From: an uncultured Saccharospirillaceae bacterium | GTDB lineage: Bacteria > Pseudomonadota > Gammaproteobacteria > Pseudomonadales > Oceanobacteraceae | Length of the DNA stretch: 64,000 nucleotides | Assembly (NCBI GenBank): GCA_947503895.1 | Contig: CANNFT010000013.1 | Coordinates: forward strand, 124,001-188,000 | Direction of reading: 5' to 3' | Shown: positions 28,287 to 35,996 of the stretch, one piece after another | How positions within the stretch are numbered: position 1 is the stretch's first letter | Layout of the letters: each line of letters opens with the position of its first letter | Program-made: the position numbers and the translations under genes | The notes under the pieces: generated by a model | Seen by the model: the letters and a program-made list of their open reading frames with translations, nothing else | Database searches by the model: none | Told to the model about the DNA's origin: nothing

Positions 28287-28319
28287 AAATGACTGTCGTT
28301 GATAGGCGGCAGTCATTTA
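28287..28319 (+). terminator. Probable terminator of module 1
   Basis: AATGACTGTCG pairs with CGGCAGTCATT (one G-T pair) just after the lipoprotein stop, with A residues before it and a short T-rich tail. It separates module 1 from module 2. Confidence 0.65.
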
Positions 28320-28532
28320 CACATTTCAACATAAAAAGTTGATCGAATAACTTCATCGATTAAAAACGAATAAATTTAGAACAGTTAAAGTAAATCAGAC
28401 AAACCCTAATCACCAGTGGCTTATTCGATTCAACCCACTTTGGCGTAACTCAAATTCTCTATATTACCCTCGAACCTTCTCTTTGTTGGTAGAAAATCCT
28501 TCCCGACAGCTTGCAAATTCAACTTTTATAAC

Positions 28533-28551
28533 GATAATGCTAATCATTCTC
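28533..28551. promoter_or_regulatory. Strong Fur box upstream of sigma-2
   Basis: GATAATGCTAATCATTCTC matches the 19-base Fur consensus at 17 positions by my count. It ends 64 bases before the second sigma-factor gene. This is the clearest iron-control signal in the window and marks the Has module as Fur-repressed. Confidence 0.85.
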
Positions 28552-28615
28552 AAAAACTTTGACTAATACTCACCTCTGATGAGTTGAATGGCGCTGGTCG
28601 ATTAAGGATGCGTAA

Positions 28616-29131
28616 ATGACGACCATACAAGTGCAAGCATTTGATGCGTTGTATTCTGAACACAGCGATTGGCTGAAAGGCTGGTTGCGAAAAAAGCTGG
28701 GTTGCTCGCATCATGCAGCCGACATGGCGCACGATACGTTTATTAAAGTCATGCTGGCCACGCCGGACATATTAGACATAAAAGAACCTCGCGCTTATTT
28801 AACGACTGTTGCGGGTCGTTTGATTATAGACCAAAACCGCCGACAAAAAATTGAACAAGCCTATTTGGAAAATTGGGTGGTTTTGCATGGCGAGTATGCG
28901 GTTGCTCCCTCTACTGAGCAACTAGTCGAAGTCATCGACTTGCTTACCGAAATTTCTGAATTACTCGCCGGTTTACCTGAAAAACCCAGACAAGCTTTTT
29001 TACTGAATCGTCTTGAAGGCAAAAAATACAGTGAAATTGCAAAAGAATTAGGTGTCTCGGTTAGCATGGTGAAAAAATACATGGCGCGGGCATTACTGCA
29101 TTGCTGTACCGCTTTGGATGATTCACTGTAA
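28616..29131 (+). CDS. hasI: FecI/HasI-type ECF sigma factor (module 2)
   Basis: The 171-residue sigma factor has region 2 (FDALYSEHSDWLKGWLRKKL, then AADMAHDTFIKV) and region 4 (RQAFLLNRLEGKKYSEIAKE, then GVSVSMVKKYMARAL). An AAGGA site precedes the ATG by seven bases. A strong Fur box lies just upstream. By analogy with HasI of Serratia it should activate the hasR transcript when heme-loaded hemophore is sensed. Its stop overlaps the anti-sigma start by one base (TAATG). The symbol is by context. Confidence 0.88.
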   Translation: MTTIQVQAFDALYSEHSDWLKGWLRKKLGCSHHAADMAHDTFIKVMLATPDILDIKEPRAYLTTVAGRLIIDQNRRQKIEQAYLENWVVLHGEYAVAPSTEQLVEVIDLLTEISELLAGLPEKPRQAFLLNRLEGKKYSEIAKELGVSVSMVKKYMARALLHCCTALDDSL

Positions 29132-30144
29132 TGGCTTTGTTTCGCTCTTCGTCAGGTGTTCTAAGTAAGTCCGTCATGCAACGAGCGGCAGATTGGCATG
29201 TGATTTTAGAAGCAGAAGATGTGACAGATCACGAGAGAGAAGCCTGTGCAGCATGGCGTCAACAGCACCCAGATCATGAACGGGCATTTAAAAAAGTCAG
29301 CATCGTTTTTGAAAAATTTGAAAGCTTACAAGGGGACAGCCCCGAAATTGCAAACGCGGCGCTGAATAATATTTTAGATGATTCATCCAAGAAAACATCA
29401 CAACGTGTTGGCGCAACGGTATTCACGATTGGTTTAGCCTTATTATTAGGTCAACAAATGGAATGGATTTCCGTGAATCGCTGGATAGCAGATCATGCTT
29501 CGCCGAAAGGGCAAATAACAGCGGTTACATTGGAAGACGGCAGTGAAATTATTTTGAACTCAGGGTCAACAATTCAGCTTTATTTTAATCAAGATGTGCG
29601 TCGCGTCGAATTGACCCAAGGTTCGGTTTGGGTTGATGTTGCAAAAGATTCAAAGCGACCTTTTATAATCGAAACATTACACAGCTCCGCCACCGCGCTA
29701 GGCACCCAATTCGCCGTTGAATTAAAGCCAGATTATTCCAATATCATTGTGAATGAATCCAGTGTATTGGTATGCCCGAACACCATGCCACAATATTATG
29801 ACGTTCAACATGCGGAATATTGCGAACAGGCGAACCAAGGTTTTCAAACATCTGCAACGACTAATTTTGTCAGCAATCCAAAACCCATTGAAAGCTTAAT
29901 TGCCACAGCCTGGACGCAAGGCAAGCTCGTCGTAAGTGATTGGCCATTATCGCAAGTGCTAGATGCCTTGTCGGAATACCGATCAGGATGGATTCGTTAC
30001 CAAGCGGATGATATACAACATATCAATGTCTCAGGTGTGTATTCGTTAACGGATACTGACCAAGCATTGGATGTTTTGAGTCAGCACCTGCCGGTTAACA
30101 TATCGCGTTATACCCCGTTTTTAACCGTAGTCAGTATGAAGTAA
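29131..30144 (+). CDS. hasS: FecR/HasS-type anti-sigma factor (module 2)
   Basis: The 337-residue protein has the N-terminal DUF4880 region (ACAAWRQQHPDHERAFKKV), a membrane segment (about residues 94-112, VFTIGLALLLG), a periplasmic FecR domain (LEDGSEIILNSGSTIQLYF), and a C-terminal receptor-contact region (LSQVLDALSEYRSGWIRYQ). Unlike the module-1 protein it has no twin-arginine motif before the membrane segment. Coupled to the sigma gene by TAATG. It should hold the sigma factor inactive until the receptor's STN domain signals heme binding. Confidence 0.87.
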   Translation: MALFRSSSGVLSKSVMQRAADWHVILEAEDVTDHEREACAAWRQQHPDHERAFKKVSIVFEKFESLQGDSPEIANAALNNILDDSSKKTSQRVGATVFTIGLALLLGQQMEWISVNRWIADHASPKGQITAVTLEDGSEIILNSGSTIQLYFNQDVRRVELTQGSVWVDVAKDSKRPFIIETLHSSATALGTQFAVELKPDYSNIIVNESSVLVCPNTMPQYYDVQHAEYCEQANQGFQTSATTNFVSNPKPIESLIATAWTQGKLVVSDWPLSQVLDALSEYRSGWIRYQADDIQHINVSGVYSLTDTDQALDVLSQHLPVNISRYTPFLTVVSMK

Positions 30145-30229
30145 TGTTTGGTTTTGCAGGATATTAGTTTGGCTGGATTTAATTGAGTTTTGTAGATCAG
30201 GCTTTAGTCGTAAGTTGCATGAGATTTAT

Positions 30230-30255
30230 TTGTCGCACTAAAGAGCGACCTACAA
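30230..30255. repeat. REP-like hairpin
   Basis: TTGTCGC and GCGACCTACAA form an imperfect inverted repeat with a GTCGC/GCGAC stem. Short hairpins of this type, with CTACAA flanks, are common dispersed REP elements in marine gammaproteobacteria. Only one copy is clear in this window. Confidence 0.4.
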
Positions 30256-30315
30256 TTACGGATACGTGAATATGCAAAATGGAATGAAGCCAGTAGATTT
30301 TAATTGAAACTCTTC

Positions 30316-30449
30316 TTTTTTGTTGGGCTTCGCAGAAAGCATTTTTTGATATTCGTGTCGCCTTTGCATGGCTCAACCAAACCTACATTTTTAGCGATAT
30401 ATTTAAACTTTGGTAGGTTGGTTGGAGCTGAACGACGTGAGCCCAAAAG
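30316..30449. repeat. MITE-like nested inverted repeat
   Basis: An inner inverted repeat, GCTCAACCAAACCTAC (30371-30386) against GTAGGTTGGTTGGAGC (30413-30428), is enclosed by an outer pair, TTTTTGTTGGGCTTCGC (about 30317-30333) against GTGAGCCCAAAAG (about 30437-30449). The roughly 130-base element has no coding capacity and looks like a small non-autonomous repeat inserted between the anti-sigma gene and hasR. Confidence 0.45.
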
Positions 30450-30565
30450 TTGCTTAACGTACTTGTCTTCAGAAATCTTTTGCTTGGTTTAGATGGATCA
30501 CGTGATTAAGTCGCGTCATGACGGCTTATAACCTTGATGAATCATTGGTTGAGCTAAAGCATTAG

Positions 30566-30642
30566 CCGACTTCCGACTTCCGACTTCCGACTTCCGACTT
30601 CCGACTTCCGACTTCCGACTTCCGACTTCCGACTTCCGACTT
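30566..30642. repeat. Heptanucleotide tandem repeat, 11 copies
   Basis: CCGACTT is repeated 11 times without interruption over 77 bases, ending 85 bases before the hasR-like start and 62 bases before the candidate Fur box. There are no spacers, so it is not a CRISPR array. Slipped-strand changes in copy number could alter promoter spacing or strength, as is known for the 7-base repeats of Haemophilus hmw promoters. Confidence 0.95.
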
Positions 30643-30704
30643 AAAATCTTTACTCCCTACTACTGTCCCTTTTCGAGCCTCACTCGTCATAACTAGTAAA
30701 TCAC

Positions 30705-30723
30705 GGAAATGCTAATGAGATTT
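30705..30723. promoter_or_regulatory. Weak candidate Fur box upstream of hasR
   Basis: Eleven of 19 positions match the Fur consensus (core AAATGCTAATGA). It is only five bases from the start codon, so it would have to act on transcription initiated further upstream or overlap the ribosome site. Tentative. Confidence 0.3.
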
Positions 30724-30727
30724 ATTA

Positions 30728-33271
30728 ATGATAAGAGTTTTCACACCCGCTGTGTTTTTGGTGTTGATGGCTTTGTGTTTATCACCGTTGAGGGCTCAAA
30801 CTGATGATCAATTACGCCAAACCATTCAAGTTCCACAAGGGCCGTTGGGGCCTGCACTTAATTTATACGCACTTAAAGCAAACGTGACGTTGTACTTCGA
30901 TCCTTCAATTACAAACGGCAAATCCACTGACGGAATAAGCGGTGCTTACGACGTGTTTGAAGGCTTTAAAACACTGTTGCAAGGCAGTGGGTTAACGGTA
31001 ACCGAAGCGGGCGATGGTCACTACATTATTACCGGAGATACATCACCGAGTGATAACGATGCGTTTATGCAACTAGACGTTTTAAAAGTGCAAGCGCGTG
31101 ATGATCGCGCCGAAGCGATGTACGACACACCGGCTTCGGTTAGCGTGGTGACACGCGATAAAATTGATCGTTTGCCGCCACGCAACACCTCCGATGTACT
31201 TTCGAGTGTGTCCGGTGTTCACACTTCGCAAAGCCGACAAGATCCGGGTGTGTCCATTAATATTCGTGGTATTCAGGATTTCGGCCGCGTCAATATGATG
31301 ATTGATGGCACGCGACAAAATTTCCAAAAGAGCGGCCATGGTGCAAATGGCGCACTGTATATGGACCCGCAAATGCTAAGCGGTGTGGATATTTCTAAAG
31401 GTCCAACTTCAAAAGCGGGAGGCGCGGCCGTGATCGGTGGCGTTGTTAATTTTCGTACATTAGAAGCGGAAGACTTAATTAAAGAGAATGAAGATCAAGG
31501 AGCGCGTGTTCGTTTAGCCACTGGCACTAATGCTTATCACTTTTCAGGGAATTTCGCGGCGGCTAAAAAAATTAATGAACGCGGAAGTATTTTGGCTGCG
31601 TTGGGCAACAAACGCGTCGGCGAATTTGAAAAGGGCAGTGTGGGCGGAAAAGCAATGGAAAAAAACACACAGACAAGTAGTCAAACGGGTAACAGCCAAG
31701 CAACGACAAACTATTTCGAAGGTGTCAGTCGTTTTACACATCAACAACAAAACTCAGCGTTATTAAAAGCCCAATGGCAGGCAACCGAGAACCACCAATT
31801 TAAATTTAGTTACATTGGCTTTGAGGCCGAGTTTGAAGATGGATCTGATTATGATAATACCGCAGGAAATGAAAACCTCATTCGTAATGATACGTTCCTA
31901 ACCAATTACAAATGGCAACCCGAGAGCGATTGCTTTGATTTTGACGCTAGCCTGTATTTTACGAAAACACGAAACGATCAAATTCGTCCAGAATCTAATG
32001 GCGAATCGAGTGACGCGCAAAAACATGGTGAATTTGACGTTCAATATGAAATCAACACGGTCGGTGGCACGTTAACCAATAAATCGTTAATGGACATAAC
32101 CAATCGAGAATCCATGTTAATTTGGGATGTGGGCTCTGAATTTTATTACGATTGGACGCGTCCCGAAGCTACCCGTAATACAGAAGGAACAGGACGCGCA
32201 GATTGGTTTACAGGCCCCACACCGGAAGGGGATCGAAAAGTTGCCAGCCTATTCACACAGTTGGAATACGCGCACGATAACGGCTGGAACCTGATTGCCG
32301 GATTACGTTATGACTATTTTATCTTAGAAGGTGATGGGCAAATGCGGGTGGGTTCAATTGATAACCCACCGGCCATACGTCCAGCTAAAACGGATATTTA
32401 TTCCAATTTTAAAGTAGCTCGCCATGATGGATTTTATTCTCCAACCTTTAAAATCGCATATTACATCACGGATTCAATTCAACTATTTTCTGGTTACTCT
32501 GAAGGAGTACGCCCACCGTCCATCACCGAAACGCTAATGTGGGGTACCCACGTTGGGAACTCTCGATATTTTTTCCCTAATCCAGATTTGAAACCTGAAT
32601 TTTCTCAATCTATTGAAATTGGTAGTAATTTTAAATTTATAGATGCTCTGTTCAATGACGATGGATTAAATCTAAAGGCAGCACTCTTTAAAAACGAAGT
32701 TGAGAACTTTATGGTGCAAGCTCCTATTATGCTACCGTCGTCGATACTGCCTGATTCTCGTTACAGCGCATTTGTAAATCTAGAAGACAAAGTCACATTT
32801 TCTGGCTACGAACTTCAAGCGGAATACACAGTAAAAGCGTTTTTTTCTGAGATGAATATAACACGCACAGTGACGGACTTAGGTAAAGGCGGGTATTCAC
32901 CCTATCCGTTAGGTAGTTTAGTGGGGTATCCCGCGACACCTTATGGAAGCCAAGAAGCTGGAATTATGTATGTCCCTTCTCCTGAAATCAAAGCGTCTTG
33001 GTCTAATGGTGTAAGGTTATTTGATCAAACCTTAACGCTGGGATTTCGAATTCGAATGGAAGATAACGGCGGTCGCGGTGGCACTAGCTACGAAGATATT
33101 GTGGATTGGCAAGTCTACGATCTTTGGGTGTCCTACGAGCCACGAGATTGGCTCACTCTAAATTTATCTGTTGATAACATCGAAGACCGAAATTACGCCG
33201 AATTAAATGGCACCTCTTATTGGGTTGCACCAGGTCGCACGGCGGTTGCTGCACTCACCGTCAAACTTTAA
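30728..33271 (+). CDS. hasR: HasR-like TonB-dependent hemophore/heme receptor
   Basis: The 847-residue receptor has a signal peptide (ending SPLRAQ), an STN domain (about 30-110), a plug (about 130-240 with INIRGIQDFGRVNMMIDGTR) and a barrel ending in the typical C-terminal hydrophobic strand. The heme-receptor features are a FRAP-like motif (EGVRPPSITE), then a histidine at residue 608, then NPDLKPE. In characterised heme receptors the histidine between FRAP and NPNL takes part in heme uptake. It lies three genes before the HasD secretion ATPase and two before hasA, so HasR is the natural identity. The ribosome site is weak (GAGA). Confidence 0.88.
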   Translation: MIRVFTPAVFLVLMALCLSPLRAQTDDQLRQTIQVPQGPLGPALNLYALKANVTLYFDPSITNGKSTDGISGAYDVFEGFKTLLQGSGLTVTEAGDGHYIITGDTSPSDNDAFMQLDVLKVQARDDRAEAMYDTPASVSVVTRDKIDRLPPRNTSDVLSSVSGVHTSQSRQDPGVSINIRGIQDFGRVNMMIDGTRQNFQKSGHGANGALYMDPQMLSGVDISKGPTSKAGGAAVIGGVVNFRTLEAEDLIKENEDQGARVRLATGTNAYHFSGNFAAAKKINERGSILAALGNKRVGEFEKGSVGGKAMEKNTQTSSQTGNSQATTNYFEGVSRFTHQQQNSALLKAQWQATENHQFKFSYIGFEAEFEDGSDYDNTAGNENLIRNDTFLTNYKWQPESDCFDFDASLYFTKTRNDQIRPESNGESSDAQKHGEFDVQYEINTVGGTLTNKSLMDITNRESMLIWDVGSEFYYDWTRPEATRNTEGTGRADWFTGPTPEGDRKVASLFTQLEYAHDNGWNLIAGLRYDYFILEGDGQMRVGSIDNPPAIRPAKTDIYSNFKVARHDGFYSPTFKIAYYITDSIQLFSGYSEGVRPPSITETLMWGTHVGNSRYFFPNPDLKPEFSQSIEIGSNFKFIDALFNDDGLNLKAALFKNEVENFMVQAPIMLPSSILPDSRYSAFVNLEDKVTFSGYELQAEYTVKAFFSEMNITRTVTDLGKGGYSPYPLGSLVGYPATPYGSQEAGIMYVPSPEIKASWSNGVRLFDQTLTLGFRIRMEDNGGRGGTSYEDIVDWQVYDLWVSYEPRDWLTLNLSVDNIEDRNYAELNGTSYWVAPGRTAVAALTVKL

Positions 33272-33305
33272 ATGATGAACAATAACAACATTGGGGAAAC
33301 AAAAA

Positions 33306-35090
33306 ATGAAATCGTCTCAAATTACTTTAGCGCTAGCAATCTCGCTGGCGAGTGTCGGAGTGCAAGCGGCCATAACAGAGCCTGATGTACTGCATCGATT
33401 TACCGTAGAAATGTCGATGGATGGAACTGGCGAAAATTTAGGTGCAAAACCGCATTTGCCACCCATATACGAAGCGACAACTGGAAAACTGTATGGCGTC
33501 ACACCCACAGGCGGCACAATGGGTGTTTACAGTGTGAATTACAGTTTTACTCCCAATGCTGAAACTATCGATTACAAAGGAGTTACTAATTCATTAAACA
33601 TGGTTACCGGATTTTATACCGGACTCATTTCAGATAGTGACGGTGTTATTTATGGAGGCGCAAACCCTCTGGAGCTGCCCTTCCCATTACCGCTGCCAAC
33701 GGCCCCTTCGGGATTAATTTTTAAATGGGATGACGCTGGGCTAAACAACGCAATACCAGGTGTTGATACCGATGCGCTTTTTCAGGACAACTTTGATATT
33801 CGCGGAATGTTCGCGATGGATAGTCAAAATAATCTGTATTTTGGTGGAGGCTCAGGGCGTGTCGGCATGTCACTGTTCCGAAAAACGGCAGCGGGCGAGT
33901 TAGAACAATTAGTCAATTTTGCATTGCTTGAATATGTTCAAGGGGATGGCCCATCAGCGATTTATTTAAAAGGACAATATCCAGCTGCGCTTATATATAG
34001 CGAAGCGGATCAAGCCATTTACGGTTTAGCCGTTCAAACGCAATCCGGCGGGGCAGGTGATCCGGCGGCCATTCCACAAGGTGATGAAGCTGTTGGCACG
34101 CTTTTTAAAGTTTCCGTAGCCGATTTTAAAGCCGACGGCACAAGTAACATCACGTTACTTCATACTTTTTCCAAAGAAGCAGAAGGTGCTGTATTGGGTA
34201 GTGATTCTGGTCAACATGCACTTATTGAAACCGGAGATTTTATTTACGGCACAACGGACAAAGCCGTTTGGCGCATTAAAAAAGATAGCCCTGAAAGTTT
34301 TGGGCTCGTGCATAAATTTGGTAGCGGTGAAACGGTCGCGTCAGACGTTGATGGTGGTCAACCTCACGGCCCACTGGTCTTAGCCAAAGACGGAAATATT
34401 TACGGCACCACACTGACCAGTTTTGAAAAAAACAGCCCAACCAATGCGGGCACCTTGTATCAAATTAAATTAGGTGATCTTAAAGATGCTGCTGATGATC
34501 AATATCAGCAGTTATATCAATTCAATGTTGAATCGGACGGTGCATGGCCGGTGGGTTTAAATAGCGGTCCGTCTGCTAATGGTTTGCATACGCTTTACGG
34601 TGCGAGTCGTTTTGGGGGTGAGGAAGGGAATGTTGTAAAAGCCAGTGGTGCAGAAGGGCTAGGCACGGTTTATTCCATACAAGTTCAAATTCCTGGTTCT
34701 ATTGAGCTAATCACCAATCAAACAAGCATTGAATTAGGCGAAGCCGTTACGCTGAATTGGACGGGAACCTATTTAGCAAGTTGTGAAGGAGTAAATGACT
34801 GGCCTAATACACAAGCCGTAGAAGCGACAACTGGTGAAGCGACGATCACGCCCGATCAATCTGCTACTTATACCTACTCATTAAATTGTCTTGATGTTCA
34901 TGGCGCGCAAGTTAATGCAAACGTTGACGTTGAAGTGACAGAGCCTGCTGAACCTACCAATCCAGATACCCCCGATGATGGTAAAGCTTCAGAAAGCTCT
35001 AGCAGCTCATCCGGTGGTGCATTCGGATTTTGGTCACTGCTACTGATGACCTTCGGCGGACTAGCTTTCCGTCGTCGCCCAACAAAGTAA
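33306..35090 (+). CDS. GloVer-repeat surface protein with GlyGly-CTERM-like tail (1)
   Basis: The 594-residue protein has a signal peptide (ending SVGVQA) and a series of about 50-60-residue repeats with a KLYGVTPTGG / IYGTT-type core, matching the Gloeo/Verruco choice-of-anchor repeat that probably builds a beta-propeller. An Ig-like domain with two cysteines follows (about 460-545), then a Ser-rich stretch, GGAFGFWSLLLMTFGG and RRR, a GlyGly-CTERM-like sorting tail cut by rhombosortase and tied to type II secretion in other species. GGGGAAAC precedes the ATG. It is 34 bases after hasR and 90 before hasA. Role inferred: surface capture of heme proteins or hemophore. Confidence 0.8.
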   Translation: MKSSQITLALAISLASVGVQAAITEPDVLHRFTVEMSMDGTGENLGAKPHLPPIYEATTGKLYGVTPTGGTMGVYSVNYSFTPNAETIDYKGVTNSLNMVTGFYTGLISDSDGVIYGGANPLELPFPLPLPTAPSGLIFKWDDAGLNNAIPGVDTDALFQDNFDIRGMFAMDSQNNLYFGGGSGRVGMSLFRKTAAGELEQLVNFALLEYVQGDGPSAIYLKGQYPAALIYSEADQAIYGLAVQTQSGGAGDPAAIPQGDEAVGTLFKVSVADFKADGTSNITLLHTFSKEAEGAVLGSDSGQHALIETGDFIYGTTDKAVWRIKKDSPESFGLVHKFGSGETVASDVDGGQPHGPLVLAKDGNIYGTTLTSFEKNSPTNAGTLYQIKLGDLKDAADDQYQQLYQFNVESDGAWPVGLNSGPSANGLHTLYGASRFGGEEGNVVKASGAEGLGTVYSIQVQIPGSIELITNQTSIELGEAVTLNWTGTYLASCEGVNDWPNTQAVEATTGEATITPDQSATYTYSLNCLDVHGAQVNANVDVEVTEPAEPTNPDTPDDGKASESSSSSSGGAFGFWSLLLMTFGGLAFRRRPTK

Positions 35091-35180
35091 TCACTTTAAA
35101 AAGCGAATTAACGATTCCAGACATCTGGAAAATTTATGTGGCAGCCATGCCACTAGCTTTAAACTTATAGGAGAGTAAAC

Positions 35181-35834
35181 ATGAGTATTTCCGTTACCTA
35201 CAGCGCAACATTTAATGATTATAGTGAGTCGCAGCCAGTTAATTGGACCGATTTGGATTCTTTTTTTACTGCATACAATTCACATTTTCAAATTGCGGAT
35301 CACGGCAGTAGCCCCGGTGATTTTGCTGGGGCTGAAAATCCAGACCCAATCGTTGATACCGGGTTCTGGGGCAGTATTTTTGGCCCATTTTCTGGCACAC
35401 AATATGTACTGGAAGGCGAAGCCGATGGCATGAATCTGGGCTTCATTATTGAAACCGCAGATGGCAGCTATCTGGACTACACCTTCTTCTCTGGCCCTTC
35501 TCATACCTTGTATGGAGAAATCGAATCCATCACCTTTGGCATGGGACTACAACAGGACTCCAGCACAGGCGAATACACCTTCTCTGAAGAATTGGTGAGC
35601 ATTGATGGCTTAAACACCATCGGCTTAAACGGAGGTGTAGACAGCGATGGAGATGTGATTGGTCGTAACACCGATAATAACGACACACATAACCTGATTG
35701 ATGCATTAAAAGATGGAAGCACATCAGTAATAGAGGACATTCTGAACGAACATGGTTACACAGAAGTTTATGAAACGGCGGCCTTTATGGGCACTGCCGA
35801 AGCCGACGATGCCGATGTTGCTTTAGTAGCCTAA
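35181..35834 (+). CDS. hasA: HasA hemophore
   Basis: The 217-residue protein begins MSISVTYSATFNDYS, close to the HasA opening, has no N-terminal signal, and carries the block YLDYTFFSGPSHTLYGEIES matching HasA YTLFNEPAHTLYG. Y100 corresponds to heme ligand Y75 and H108 to H83; H35 or H41 in NSHFQIADHG would supply the His32 loop. The C-terminus ends ADVALVA, the short hydrophobic type I secretion signal seen in HasA. HasA is exported by HasD/HasE/TolC and takes heme from hemoproteins for HasR. GGAG lies before the ATG. An acidic insert near 150-175 lengthens it relative to the 188-residue Serratia protein. Confidence 0.92.
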   Translation: MSISVTYSATFNDYSESQPVNWTDLDSFFTAYNSHFQIADHGSSPGDFAGAENPDPIVDTGFWGSIFGPFSGTQYVLEGEADGMNLGFIIETADGSYLDYTFFSGPSHTLYGEIESITFGMGLQQDSSTGEYTFSEELVSIDGLNTIGLNGGVDSDGDVIGRNTDNNDTHNLIDALKDGSTSVIEDILNEHGYTEVYETAAFMGTAEADDADVALVA

Positions 35835-35852
35835 TGTCGTTGATATAAAAAA

Positions 35853-35893
35853 GGGTAATTCAACTAACTTTGGCGAAGCGAGATTGAATTACC
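35853..35893 (+). other. Stem-loop downstream of hasA
   Basis: GGTAATTCAA pairs perfectly with TTGAATTACC (35884-35893) across a 21-base loop, 19 bases after the hasA stop, with A residues before and TTTT after. It may stabilise the hasA 3' end or partly terminate. Confidence 0.6.
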
Positions 35894-35910
35894 ACTTTTG
35901 AACGACCGTT

Positions 35911-35955
35911 GGGCCCATCGCATTAACAGTGTGTTAAAGCGATAGGCCCGATTTT
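35911..35955 (+). terminator. Second stem-loop after hasA, partial terminator
   Basis: GGGCC-ATCGC pairs with GCGAT-GGCCC (one bulged mismatch each side), with an inner TTAAC/GTTAA stem, and is followed by GATTTT. It should reduce readthrough from hasA into the downstream secretion genes. Confidence 0.7.
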
Positions 35956-35996
35956 AAATGAATTTACGCTCATAATTAAGCCAGTGATATTTAGAT

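Noticed and set aside
30304..30492. 62-codon plus-strand frame
   Set aside because: It lies inside the inverted-repeat element and has no ribosome site; the element explains the open frame.
30566..30642. CRISPR-like array
   Set aside because: The repeat unit is seven bases with no spacers and no cas genes nearby; it is a simple tandem repeat.
30705..30723. FecI-type -35 element (GGAAAT) for hasR
   Set aside because: It is too close to the start codon for a matching -10 element and start site to fit upstream of the ATG.
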